This document shows, piece after piece, positions 33,564 to 41,415 of a DNA stretch of 64,000 bases. The notes beneath the pieces were generated by a model. It saw only the letters and a list, made by a program, of their open reading frames with translations. It did not search any database and was not told the DNA's origin. Position numbers and translations under genes: made by a program. This DNA comes from JALYGY01 sp963800975 (GTDB taxonomy: Bacteria > Actinomycetota > Rubrobacteria > Rubrobacterales > Rubrobacteraceae). The stretch spans positions 316,925 to 380,924 of the forward strand of contig CAWDDB010000012.1 in NCBI GenBank assembly GCA_963800975.1, in the 5' to 3' direction. Position 1 is the first letter of the stretch. Every line of letters starts with the position of its first letter.

Positions 33564-34318
33564 TGGATCCAATAGAACGCCCTAGGGCAGCTACCTTCAT
33601 CCCAGTCACCATCCTCGCCTTCCTGTTCTCTTTAAGCGGAGAGCTGGCACCGGCGCAAGCGCAGTAGGCGACCGTTACGAGGGTCGTGGATGGTGATACC
33701 GTCGAGATATCTCCCGCCATAGGCGGCATCGAGGACGTTAGGTTCATCGGTGTGGACACTCCGGAGACCGTTGACCCCTCAGAGAGCGTCGAGCCCTACG
33801 GACCGCAAGCTAGCACCTTCACCAAAGCGCAGCTCGAGGGCGAGAGGGTCGCTCTGGAGTTCGACGAGGAGAGGGAAGACCAGTACGGGCGGCTCTTGGC
33901 CTACGTCCACGTCGGCGGGCAGATGTTCAACGAGGCATTGCTCAGGCAGGGATACGCCCAGCTCTACGTCGTCCCGCCGAACGACAAGTACGAACCCCGC
34001 TTCAGGCAGGCCCAACAGCAGGCGCGTACCGCAGGGCGCGGGATTTGGGGCCTGACGACCCAGCAGCAATGCGAGCTCGCGAACAGGGGCAACGGCATAG
34101 GCAAGGGCTCTCCAGGGTGCGCCCGCGCCGGTGAGGCAGTCCCTGGCGCCAACACGGGAGCAGGAGCGGCCCAGCACGGTAATAGGAGGGATGATGTCAT
34201 CCCGGGGACGTTCAAAAAGCGATCGCTGCCGAACACGGGCGGCCCGCCTTTGTTGCTCGTGCCCTGGCTCTTCGCTCTCGCCGTGGTTGGGATTGCGCAA
34301 CTCCTGCGGCGGCCGTGA
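33560..34318 (+). pseudogene. LPXTG-anchored thermonuclease with an in-frame amber codon
   Basis: ATG 33560 overlaps the receiver stop. The frame encodes a signal peptide (TFIPVTILAFLFSLSGEL, ending APAQAQ), then TAG at 33665-33667, then in the same frame ATVTRVVDGDTVEIS and the SNase core: VRFIGVDTPETVDP, GERVALEFDEEREDQYGRLL, NEALLRQGYAQLYV and AGRGIWG. The C terminus has LPNTGG, a hydrophobic helix and RRP, a sortase sorting signal. So the intact product would be a cell-wall-anchored nuclease. The amber codon sits where the signal peptidase site should be. A cytoplasmic product could start at GTG 33686. Mutation, read-through or base error are all possible. Confidence 0.8.
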
Positions 34319-34542
34319 GCGACGGCGAGAACCTCGCAGGCCTTTACAACCAGGTGCGGGAAGCCACCGATGTCCTCCACGCGAATGCTACTGAGGTTCT
34401 CCAGCTGACTCAACGTATCGAGCGTCTCACCAAGGACACCCCGGCATGGTACCCCGGCACGAGGGCTAAGGCGGAGGCGAGGAGGCGGGTGAGGATGAGC
34501 GAGGAGGAGGAGCTTAGTAGGGTGCTGGAGGAGCTGGGGTAG
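34315..34542 (+). CDS. Small helical hypothetical protein
   Basis: 75 aa from GTG 34315, overlapping the nuclease stop (GTGA). Amphipathic helices: LYNQVREATDVLHANATEVL, then PAWYPGTRAKAEARRRVRMS and EEEELSRVLEELG. A decayed second copy of its C-terminal half is found at 35939-36089. Function unknown; coupling to the nuclease suggests they are expressed together. Confidence 0.6.
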   Translation: MSDGENLAGLYNQVREATDVLHANATEVLQLTQRIERLTKDTPAWYPGTRAKAEARRRVRMSEEEELSRVLEELG

Positions 34543-34630
34543 CATCGAGGACCTTCGTGATAACCTCTGGGTGCGTCCGAGCCGATCGGCCGCCGTCCTG
34601 TTACTACTGAGCACCGGGGGTGTGGTGGTT

Positions 34631-35827
34631 GTGCGAGGAACACTTACCTTTGCCATGGGGCTGTCCGTCGCGCTGGTGGGGATTGCAAGCCTAGCTCTGG
34701 CGGCTGGGGAGGCGCGGGCGGCGGCCAGGGCACGGATAGTGAACCCGACGTACGCCTCCGGGCCCTACTACTCCGGCGAGAGGGCGACCTCTTCCCTGCG
34801 GGTCAAGAACACGGGCACCGCCAGGAACACGCTTTGGGTCAGATACGAGGTGCGGGACGGAGCCGGCAGAACCCGTACCGTCCCAGCCGTCTCGGTCGTA
34901 CTGGACCCAGGCCAGACCTCGGCGGTCATAAACAGGGCCTGGACGGTACCCGACCCCGCGGACACCTCCACCCTCACGACAGGTCCTTACGCGGCGGGCT
35001 TCGCTGTCTACGATGCCAACCCCGACACCAACGCGACCGCGCCCCTGCTGGCCGCCAACGAGATGCCCGACGCCTTCCGAGCGCACAACTTCCTCGATCA
35101 GTTCTCCTCATTCGACGCTGGGAGGTGGGCTAGGAGCGATCACGGGCTGGGCTTTATCCGTGAGCAGGTGGCCGACGAGCAGGGCTGCGGCGCCATGGGT
35201 CCCACGACCAACGTCCTCTACGCCACTTACCTGAACCCCGCAAACGTCTTTGCGAGCGGTACGGGGCAGCTTCGGATGAGGTTGCCGAGCGGGCCCTCGA
35301 GCAACGCTTGCGCGAACGTCGAGGGCGCCGAGATTGAGTCAGACTCCTACTATAGGTACGGCTCGTACGAGGTTAGGATGCAACTGCCAGACGTCCCATC
35401 CTCCATAACGGGCTTCTTCCTCTACGGGGGGGACGGCATAGCCGAGATAGACATCGAGGCCTTCAACGAAAAGAACACCAACCCCAACACTGGCGCCCAG
35501 CGGGGGAAGGTCATGTTCACTACCTACGCCGAGAATCCCGACGGCTCCCCGAACCTGGTGCCCACCCACGCCACTAACGGCGAGCCGGGCAACGAGCCGC
35601 CCGTGACGCTGCCCTTCGATCCGACAGCAGGCATGCACGTCTACCGCTTCGACCTCTACCCGGACGCCGTCAGGTTCTACGTCGACGGCGTGCTTATGAA
35701 AGAGTGGACCGACGGGCTTCCCACCGCAAACATGAAGCTCCTGCTGAACGCTTGGTACCCGCGCTGGTTGTCACAAACGTCGCCGCCCGAGGCCCGTTAT
35801 TTGGACGTCGACTGGATTCGCCACTAG
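34631..35827 (+). CDS. Secreted glycoside hydrolase family 16 protein
   Basis: Signal peptide LTFAMGLSVALVGIASLALA followed by AGEARA. A ~130-residue beta-sandwich (about residues 35-145) precedes the GH16 domain: WARSDHGLGFI, YYRYGSYEVRMQLPDVPSSI, and the catalytic motif EIDIE with Glu272, Asp274 and Glu276, then HVYRFDLYPDAVRFYVDGVL and LNAWYP. GH16 enzymes cut beta-1,3/1,4-glucans or galactans. GTG 34631 is chosen (GGGGGT about 9 nt upstream); ATG 34655 is possible. It could act on the matrix polymer made by the nearby GT2 enzyme. Confidence 0.88.
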   Translation: MRGTLTFAMGLSVALVGIASLALAAGEARAAARARIVNPTYASGPYYSGERATSSLRVKNTGTARNTLWVRYEVRDGAGRTRTVPAVSVVLDPGQTSAVINRAWTVPDPADTSTLTTGPYAAGFAVYDANPDTNATAPLLAANEMPDAFRAHNFLDQFSSFDAGRWARSDHGLGFIREQVADEQGCGAMGPTTNVLYATYLNPANVFASGTGQLRMRLPSGPSSNACANVEGAEIESDSYYRYGSYEVRMQLPDVPSSITGFFLYGGDGIAEIDIEAFNEKNTNPNTGAQRGKVMFTTYAENPDGSPNLVPTHATNGEPGNEPPVTLPFDPTAGMHVYRFDLYPDAVRFYVDGVLMKEWTDGLPTANMKLLLNAWYPRWLSQTSPPEARYLDVDWIRH

Positions 35828-35938
35828 GGGCACGCGGATGTAAACTCCTTCGGCGTTTGGTGTCCGATCCTAAGCTCCGCTACTCCCATCCTCTGAGCAG
35901 AGCACGGAGGGTAGTGGCGGGCTTGGCCTAATTCGCCT

Positions 35939-36089
35939 GCCCCTAGTACCCGCGTCGACTAGCCCCTTACCTGGGCCCCCCGCCTGGTACGCCGCCACGA
36001 GCGTTAGGGTGGAGGCGAAGGACACGCTAGAGCAGGCGAAGGAGCTGCGTGGGGTGCTCGAGGAGTTGGGCGAGCGGTTGGGTACATAA
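35939..36089 (+). pseudogene. Remnant copy of the small helical gene at 34315
   Basis: The frame reads GPPAWYAATSVRVEAKDTLE then QAKELRGVLEELGERLGT and stops at TAA 36087-36089. It aligns with PAWYPGTRAKAEARRRVRMS and SRVLEELG of the intact gene 1.6 kb upstream. No start codon or upstream half is present. Confidence 0.5.
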
Positions 36090-36161
36090 GCGCCCGCGAC
36101 GTCGCTCGGTGTCGCGGTATGATGGGCTAGGTGCCGGAAACGAGGGCGAGGAGCCACATCG

Positions 36162-36386
36162 ATGGGCGAGAGGCGATCCTTTTGGCGGGGGTTGTTCGGC
36201 GGGAAGGGCTCCTCCCTCTCCCAACGCCAAGAGAGGGTCTTGCGCTACGTCATAGGACGCACGAACGAGGGCGTCCCCCTGCGGGAGGTGATCGATGAGG
36301 AGTACGTGCGCCGCAACAGCTCCCAGGCCAAGGTGGACGAGAACGTCAGGAGCCCCGAGCTGATCGAGGCGGCAGGTGCCGCGTAA
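36162..36386 (+). CDS. Small hypothetical protein
   Basis: 74 aa from ATG 36162. MGERRSFWRGLFGGKGSSLS is basic and aromatic; RQERVLRYVIGRTNEGVPLR and a helical EEYVRRNSSQAKVDENVRSPELIEA-type segment follow. I have the impression of a family restricted to Rubrobacter-like genomes whose members are longer at the C terminus, so this copy may be cut short, but I cannot confirm that. Confidence 0.55.
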   Translation: MGERRSFWRGLFGGKGSSLSQRQERVLRYVIGRTNEGVPLREVIDEEYVRRNSSQAKVDENVRSPELIEAAGAA

Positions 36387-36698
36387 GGATCTACCTCCCC
36401 GATTTGGAATGCCCCAACGCATGTGCATGTCTTACGTTGCATTATCTACATGTTGTATCCCAGGTGAAAATAGTTGTGATTTGCTACCCTTGTTGTGAGA
36501 GCGGGCGGCTACGTGGGAGGATATGTGTGAACACGCGGGGCAGCACAATGGGCCGCCGAGGGTCGTGATCAGGGAGGCGGCCACGCGCCACGGTTAGGCG
36601 AGCCGTGGCAGGATTCGCCAGGAGGAGCCATTTAGACCAGTGAAGGGCAGATGACGGACAACCAAAGAGCTAGAGCGAGAGAGTAAAGGAGAGAGGTA
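36387..36698. other. Intergenic region
   Basis: About 310 bp without a credible gene. AT-rich stretch near 36430-36480 may carry a promoter but no clear -35/-10 pair was identified. A strong Shine-Dalgarno (AAAGGAGAGAGG) at its end leads into the next gene. Confidence 0.35.
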
Positions 36699-37160
36699 AT
36701 GACGGACACGCACAGAGAACCCCCCCGAGAGGGATCGGCGGCCGTACGGAGGGTCCAGTCGTGACCAGGGCGGCGACGCACAGGCGGCCCGGCATGCTCA
36801 CCTTCGCCGCCGTCATAATGTTCGTGGTGGCCGGCCTGGAGGGATTGAGCGCGCTTCTGAACTTCGCGGGCACCGGCTGGTGGGTGACTACCAAGCGGCA
36901 ACCTGGTGTACGCGAACTTCGTCATCTGGGGAATCCTCGATTTGATCATCGCGATCATCGCGCTGTATGCGGGAATTGACATCCTCAGAGGAGGGACTTA
37001 CGGTCTGATCGTGGGCTACCTATTCGCCGTTGTGGGCGCCATCAGGTGGCTGTTTGTCATCCCGGCTGCTCCGGTGCTAGCGGTGGTGGTCGTCGCGCTT
37101 TGCGTGATGGTCGTCTACGGGCTCGCCCAGCACTCCGACTACTTCGACGAGGGCGCCTGA
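36699..37160 (+). pseudogene. DUF7144-like four-helix membrane protein, frameshifted
   Basis: Two open segments together make a small membrane protein: GMLTFAAVIMFVVAGLEGLS and LLNFAGTGWW in one frame, then NLVYANFVIWGILDLIIAII, LRGGTYGLIVGYLFAVVGAI and a final helix with VVYGLAQHSDYF in the next. One extra A near 36890-36893 explains the break. The first segment can start at GTG 36761, but the best ribosome-binding site precedes ATG 36699, which would be in frame if the C7 run at 36720-36726 had one more C. So there are one or two indels. The fold pattern matches a family seen widely in actinobacteria. Confidence 0.65.
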
Positions 37161-37893
37161 GACTGCCTTCCAGCATAAGGTGTTGGACACAGGGGCGCTC
37201 TCAAGGTGATCTAAGAGCCGGGGCTAGCGATGCGGGCAGGAGGTTCCGCCCGCATCCGCCCCTACAAGGCACCCTTCGCCTCCCTGCTGGCAGCTTGGCT
37301 TAGGTTCAGTGGCGATGACCGTGTAAACCCTCCTCGCGGAGACCAAAACACTCGGCCTCCGGCAGCAGCTGAGAAGGAGATGACTGAGAATCTTACTTGT
37401 GGGGGTAATTGTTGGCGTGCCTGGGGACGCGTTTGAGGAGGGACGAGTACCTTGAGAAGAAGAGGGGAAACGAGACTAAACCTCGCAACGCTCCCAGAAC
37501 GGTTGCCTTTCTTTCCACCGCAACCTCCTCCCTAAGGCGCGGCAGAAAGAATTGGCAGTGTACGGAGGCGCGTAGGAGGAGCCCGGGTCGTTATCTGGCG
37601 CTTGATACGTAACGTCGTCTAAAGTGGTTGGTCTACGTAGCGAGCCCAGGGGACCACAAAGGTGGCTGCTGCGACTTCAACGGCCTTTGAGTCGGCTTTA
37701 AAGGAGTCAGGGCAGTCCGCCGCGAGCTACCATCTCCAACTATCGACCGCTACCAATGCTTCCCGCCTACGGGAAGGGGTTGCGACGGAAAGAAGCGCGG
37801 CCAGCTCAGGCCGGTCGGGGTGTGCTGTGAGACCATCATATAAATGTGCGGTAACGACGAGCAAATAGCGCGGCTGGGAGGGTGGCTAGGGCG
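37161..37893. other. Non-coding region with duplicated and inverted repeats
   Basis: No gene supported. 37653-37752 is about 80% identical to 39643-39746. A second motif, CTTTCCACCGCAACCTCCTC (37513-37532), recurs at 39527-39557 and 39747-39782 and in inverted form at 37763-37795 (GAAGGGGTTGCGACGGAAAG). The short peptides these repeats could encode have no recognisable family. Confidence 0.5.
37653..37752 (+). repeat. ~100-bp intergenic repeat, copy A
   Basis: Matches 39643-39746 over about 100 bp (shared words include TTCAACGGCCTTT, CCATCTCCAACT and TCGACCGCT). Flanked by an inverted pair of a CTTTCC-rich motif. Confidence 0.65.
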
Positions 37894-38466
37894 ATGGGTA
37901 GGTTCTGGCGGGTGGACAATGCCCTGGAGGATTCCGAGGGTATGAGGTGGGTCCGCGAGCGGTTAGGGTATTACGACTGGTCCAAGGCCGACTGGCTCAG
38001 CGTGCGGCGCGGCCGCAGCGAGAAGTACGCCTTTCGGGGCGTGTGCAAAGCGCCTCGCAACGGATCGAGGTACCGGATCAACTGCAACGTGAGCAAGCAC
38101 GCTTCTTACCCGATCTACCAGCTCATGCGCGTGTCTCCCTTGTATCGCAACCCCGACGGAACATGGCCGGAAGTGCCCGAAGGTCATAAGGTCGGCGATC
38201 GTTACGTTGCCGCCCGTAACGGTGAGAGCGTCCAATGGAGACGGCTGTACCGCCCCCTAGAGCTCAGGAATGAAGACGAGGTTTTGGTGTTCTTGGTAGC
38301 GCACGAGGCTTTCCACTATCTTCGCAAGACGAGGCAGGTTGAGGGACGACACGGCGAGATAGAAGCCGACGCCTTCGCCTCGAGGGTGTTGGAGCAGTAC
38401 CGCGACGGGTTGAGCACCACCATACCACCTACACGCGGTCGCCGACGAAATAGCCCGCAGGATTAA
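37894..38466 (+). CDS. Putative zinc metallopeptidase-like protein
   Basis: 190 aa from ATG 37894 (GTG 37882 is an in-frame alternative). The centre is unremarkable; the C-terminal third has the HExxH motif in FLVAHEAFHYLRKTRQVEG, followed by GEIEADAFASRVLEQYRDG, where the ExxAxxFA spacing resembles the third zinc ligand region of ImmA/IrrE- or SprT-type proteases. The N-terminal ~120 residues contain several Tyr/Arg-rich strands and CKAPRNGSRYRINCNVS. No membrane segment. The substrate is unknown; ImmA-like enzymes cleave XRE repressors, and an XRE gene lies 2.3 kb away, but no direct link is shown. Confidence 0.6.
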   Translation: MGRFWRVDNALEDSEGMRWVRERLGYYDWSKADWLSVRRGRSEKYAFRGVCKAPRNGSRYRINCNVSKHASYPIYQLMRVSPLYRNPDGTWPEVPEGHKVGDRYVAARNGESVQWRRLYRPLELRNEDEVLVFLVAHEAFHYLRKTRQVEGRHGEIEADAFASRVLEQYRDGLSTTIPPTRGRRRNSPQD

Positions 38467-38789
38467 AGGGGGCTAGGTCCGAGGGACAGAGAGGTATAGG
38501 CTCCATCGAAGGCTGCCGGCGCTCGTGGCACGACCTGAGCGGGTGAAGAATTCTGATTGGCTCGCACTAGCATCGTCCTGCCGATTTAGGCCCGCCCATG
38601 CGCCTTGCCGAGGCGCTTGCACCAGATGTGGTGCACCTCCCACAACACATCCCCCACGGGGTCCGTTCCGCCAAACTCGCCCAGAACGCGACGGTGGCAA
38701 GCGTTTCTGGCTCCCGTATAAACTGGAGGTAAGCAAACCCAACACGGCCGCGCAGGAGCAGCAGAAGACGGCCGGAGAAAGGAGCCACC
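38467..38789. other. Region upstream of the HU gene
   Basis: About 320 bp without a supported gene. TATAAA at 38717-38722 could be the -10 of the HU promoter; the matching -35 is weak. Confidence 0.4.
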
Positions 38790-39059
38790 ATGAACAAGGG
38801 AGAGCTCATCGAGAGGATCGCCGAGGAGGCCGGGGTAACCGAGGGCGAGGCCCAGAAGCACTTCGGGGCTTTCGAGCGGGTGGTGACCGAGGCGCTCAAG
38901 AGCGGCGAGGAGGTCAGGATCACGGGCTTCGGGAAGTTCTCCGTGCGGGAGCGCAAGGCCAGGGAGGGCAGGAACCCCCAGACCGGTGAGAAGATGAAGA
39001 TCGCGGCTTCCAAGGTCCCGGCCTTCAGCGCGGGTAACGCCCTCAAAGAGGCGGTCTAG
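38790..39059 (+). CDS. HU family DNA-binding protein
   Basis: Histone-like nucleoid protein, works as a homodimer that bends DNA. 89 aa: MNKGELIERIAEEAGVTEGE, VVTEALKSGEEVRITGFGKF and the DNA-binding arm with RKAREGRNPQTGEKMKIAAS, then PAFSAGNALKEAV. All family blocks are present; the length is standard and there is no basic C-terminal tail as in mycobacterial HupB. ATG 38790 has AAAGGAG 7 nt upstream. Confidence 0.95.
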   Translation: MNKGELIERIAEEAGVTEGEAQKHFGAFERVVTEALKSGEEVRITGFGKFSVRERKAREGRNPQTGEKMKIAASKVPAFSAGNALKEAV

Positions 39060-39198
39060 GAGCCTTCGAACCGGGGTCCCGCTTAAATGAGGGGGCTCCG
39101 GGCCCTTTCGTTGCCACTACGCGGTCGTGGTCAGCCGGTGCCCGGTGCACAAGAGTAATAGTAGCGAGGTGCCGTCATTTCATAGGAAGGAGGTTTTC

Positions 39199-39345
39199 TT
39201 GAGTAAGGTCACGATGCCGGTCCCGTGCCAGGTGCGAAGCGAGGCGGAGAGCCCCTGCCCCCGCCGCGCGGTCGTGGAAGTACGGGGTGTGGTTTTCTGT
39301 GGGCCGTGCGCCCGCGAGCAGGAGGCATACTATCGTCATTGGTGA
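39199..39345 (+). CDS. Small Cys-rich (zinc-knuckle) protein
   Basis: 48 aa from TTG 39199, with GGAAGGAGG about 5 nt upstream. Two Cys pairs (PCQV..SPCPRRAVVEV and FCGPCAREQ) in a compact beta-hairpin style domain ending YYRHW. It may bind zinc. No named family. Confidence 0.55.
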   Translation: MSKVTMPVPCQVRSEAESPCPRRAVVEVRGVVFCGPCAREQEAYYRHW

Positions 39346-39981
39346 GCTTACGCAGGAGGATGAGATTCAGGGTTCGGGCAGCAAGCTGCTCGTCGAGGCG
39401 GTGCAGCGGCTGCGGCGGGATCGCGCGGGTGGTACGAAAAGCATCGCCGCAGGAACGCATCACCGGTTCTCGGGCGTAGACGAAACCGAACCTCTCGCCT
39501 TCGCGAATGGCTAACCTGAGAGAATGTTTTCCACCACAACCCCTCCTTAGGGCGGCGGATACCAGTTAAGAATTCCTTCGCGGCGAAATCTATGTTGACG
39601 TGTAAGAGCCGCTTTAAGTTGTTGCACTACCCAGCTGAGCAGAGGGCCACGAAGGTGACTGCTGCGCCTTCAACGGCCTTTAAGTCGGCCTTGAAGGAGA
39701 CAGGGCGGCTCGACGCTAGCTGCCATCTCCAACTGTCGACCGCTGCTTTTTCTTTCCGCCGCAACTCCTTCCCTTAAGGGCGGAAAGAGTCGGAGGCGAT
39801 CAGCGCACGCGTAAGGAGCGGTTTCGAGGACCTCTGCGGCCTGTGGTGGACCTTCGCGAACGGATCTGCCCTACTTGGAGTAGCTTACGGTGGCCGTGAA
39901 TGGGTGATGAGGAGCTTGCTGGCTAGTTAGGATGATGTTCGGGGCGTTCGAAACAAACCATACGTCGGGCTGGTCCGGTCA
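39346..39981. other. Non-coding region with repeat copies
   Basis: About 640 bp without a supported gene. It holds the second copy of the ~100-bp repeat (39643-39746) and two copies of the CTTTCC-type motif (39527-39557 and 39747-39782). In the latter, CTTTCCGCC and GGCGGAAAG form a stem. Confidence 0.5.
39643..39746 (+). repeat. ~100-bp intergenic repeat, copy B
   Basis: About 80% identical to 37653-37752, same orientation, 2 kb apart, with the HU gene and two other genes between them. Confidence 0.65.
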
Positions 39982-40569
39982 CTAAACGAATGTGCGCAAG
40001 GCCACCGCGAAGTTCTCCTCCGGCAGGCCGTTGGCGAATGCCGCTACCGCCCAATCCTCCTGGCCTTCCTTGATATCTTCCTTGGGTCCCTTGCACTCCA
40101 CGAACACCAGCGTCTCCAGGGGCCTGTCCGGATCCCAGGCGGCCACGTCGGGTATTCCCCCGATCTTCGTCCCCATGCTCCTGCGCACCTCCCGGTCCCA
40201 TCCCGTAAGCCAGTCCGGCAGGCGGTACGGGGAGATGGACCACGGCTTCCACAAATCGGGCACCTTCTCCGGGGCGTAAGAGCAGACCCAGTAGGCCTCC
40301 TTCCTGACGGTTCGTAGGAGCTTGGCCACCTCCACCTCATTGCAGCTGCGATGGGGTTCTCCGCCGTCCAGTGCGTAGACCTGGCCGCTGGCTTTACCGA
40401 AGTCCTCGGACCAGGGGAGCCTGGGGCCGTCCCACTGCCGGTAGCGTATCTCCACGTGCCCCACCCGTGGTGGAGCTTGAGTTCGCTGGACCTTCCGTTT
40501 CCTCGCGGCAAGGGGCAGCTTCGTCCGCCGTCCTCCTCCCAGCGCTCGGATCCAGTCCGTGTCGTCCAT
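39982..40569 (-). CDS. VRR-NUC-type PD-(D/E)xK nuclease-like protein
   Basis: 195 aa from ATG 40569. The C-terminal half has a helix with Glu (NEVEVAKLLRTV), then GTKIGGIPDVAAWDPDRPLE, where the PD supplies the metal-binding Asp, and LVFVECKGPKEDIKEGQEDW with ExK and a Q-x6 element. The order E, PD, ExK and the KEGQ tail match VRR-NUC/PD-(D/E)xK nucleases found in phages and restriction-related loci. The N-terminal ~60 residues are basic (KLPLAARKRKVQRTQ). It follows an XRE regulator on the same strand with a 150-bp gap. Confidence 0.7.
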   Translation of the reverse strand: MDDTDWIRALGGGRRTKLPLAARKRKVQRTQAPPRVGHVEIRYRQWDGPRLPWSEDFGKASGQVYALDGGEPHRSCNEVEVAKLLRTVRKEAYWVCSYAPEKVPDLWKPWSISPYRLPDWLTGWDREVRRSMGTKIGGIPDVAAWDPDRPLETLVFVECKGPKEDIKEGQEDWAVAAFANGLPEENFAVALRTFV

Positions 40570-40717
40570 GCTTGCGCTCCTCTCTTCGTCATAATCACCA
40601 AGCGCAAATTCTTGATTGGGTGGGATCGCGGTCTGGTTCACGATTCCTCGCATTCGAGCCACAGCGCGAACAGCTAGACGGGGCCGACTCCGAGCGTGCG
40701 TTCTCTGTAAGACCATG

Positions 40718-41221
40718 CTACATCCCCCCGAGGAGCGCCTGACCGAGTAGCACCTGACGGCGCAGCGACAGCTTCGCCAGCTCGTTCTCCTCGTCCTCGG
40801 TGAGTTCGCCCTGCTCTCGCCGTCGCTCCAACTCCCCAAGCCGGTAAGAGAGCCGATATATCTCTCCCTCGTTTCCCGTGGTGGGGATGCCTTCTTCCCG
40901 GCTAAAGTGGGTGTAGCCATCCTCCCGCCCAACGGTGGCGAGCTGGACCAGGTTCTTTGCCGCATCTTCCGGCTCCTCCGCCACCGGCTCCTCCGCCACC
41001 GGCTCCTCCACCACGATCAGCTCGTGCGGATCGACGCCCAGCACCCCCGCCAGGCGACGAACCGTGTCGGGGCGGAAGGTTCGGTCGGGTTGTTTTTCTA
41101 TTCGGTTGACGGTCTCGGTGACGACGCCCGCGAGCTGGGCAAGTTCGCGTTGGCTGAGGAGGAGGGCACGGCGTAACTCTTTGACACGGCCCGCATCGAT
41201 ACGTGTTCCGCCGTCCTGCAT
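40718..41221 (-). CDS. XRE-family transcriptional regulator
   Basis: 167 aa from ATG 41221. HTH at the N terminus: VKELRRALLLSQRELAQLAG, VTETVNRIEKQ and RPDTVRRLAGVLGVDPHELI. An EEPVAEEPVAEEP spacer is encoded by near-perfect 15-bp tandem repeats at about 40972-41017, so its length could vary between strains. A charged C-terminal helix (YRLGELERRREQGELTEDEE, then LSLRRQVLLG) may mediate dimerisation. The likely operator pair lies over its own promoter. Confidence 0.88.
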   Translation of the reverse strand: MQDGGTRIDAGRVKELRRALLLSQRELAQLAGVVTETVNRIEKQPDRTFRPDTVRRLAGVLGVDPHELIVVEEPVAEEPVAEEPEDAAKNLVQLATVGREDGYTHFSREEGIPTTGNEGEIYRLSYRLGELERRREQGELTEDEENELAKLSLRRQVLLGQALLGGM

Positions 41222-41243
41222 GATCTCTCCTATTCAGTGTTGC

Positions 41244-41305
41244 TATCAGCTTTCTACGTTGGTCATATTACTACCTAGTCTTGGTATTATCAACTTTTTA
41301 TGTTG
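41244..41305. promoter_or_regulatory. Paired 18-bp operator-like repeats over the XRE promoter
   Basis: TATCAGCTTTCTACGTTG (41244-41261) and TATCAACTTTTTATGTTG (41288-41305) differ at four positions. Their starts are 44 bp apart, about four helical turns. Each is an imperfect inverted repeat (CAAC...GTTG in the second). One covers the -35 and the other the start point, so repression by the XRE protein itself is likely. Confidence 0.6.
41265..41293 (-). promoter_or_regulatory. Promoter of the XRE gene
   Basis: Minus strand: -35 TTGATA (41288-41293), exact 17-bp spacer, -10 TAATAT (41265-41270). Start point expected near 41258, leaving about 37 nt of leader. Confidence 0.7.
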
Positions 41306-41324
41306 CTTCTTTCACAACTCAGTC

Positions 41325-41353
41325 TTGACAAAGTCATAAGCCAACACTACCCT
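41325..41353 (+). promoter_or_regulatory. Possible promoter of the DUF4352 gene
   Basis: TTGACA (41325-41330) and TACCCT (41348-41353) with a 17-bp spacer, on the plus strand 60 bp before ATG 41416. The -10 is weak. Confidence 0.4.
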
Positions 41354-41415
41354 GTGAACGTAATGAAGAAGCCCAGAGCGTCAAGGCTCACCAAAGAGTC
41401 CGGAAAGGACCAACC

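Noticed and set aside
36906..37160. Independent small membrane protein starting within the frameshifted gene
   Set aside because: Its helices continue the upstream frame in the order of a single DUF7144-like protein; there is no ribosome-binding site at that start.
38586..38861. Minus-strand frame with WEVHH as an HNH nuclease piece
   Set aside because: Only a five-residue match, no zinc Cys pairs or downstream HNH residues, and it overlaps the HU gene antisense.
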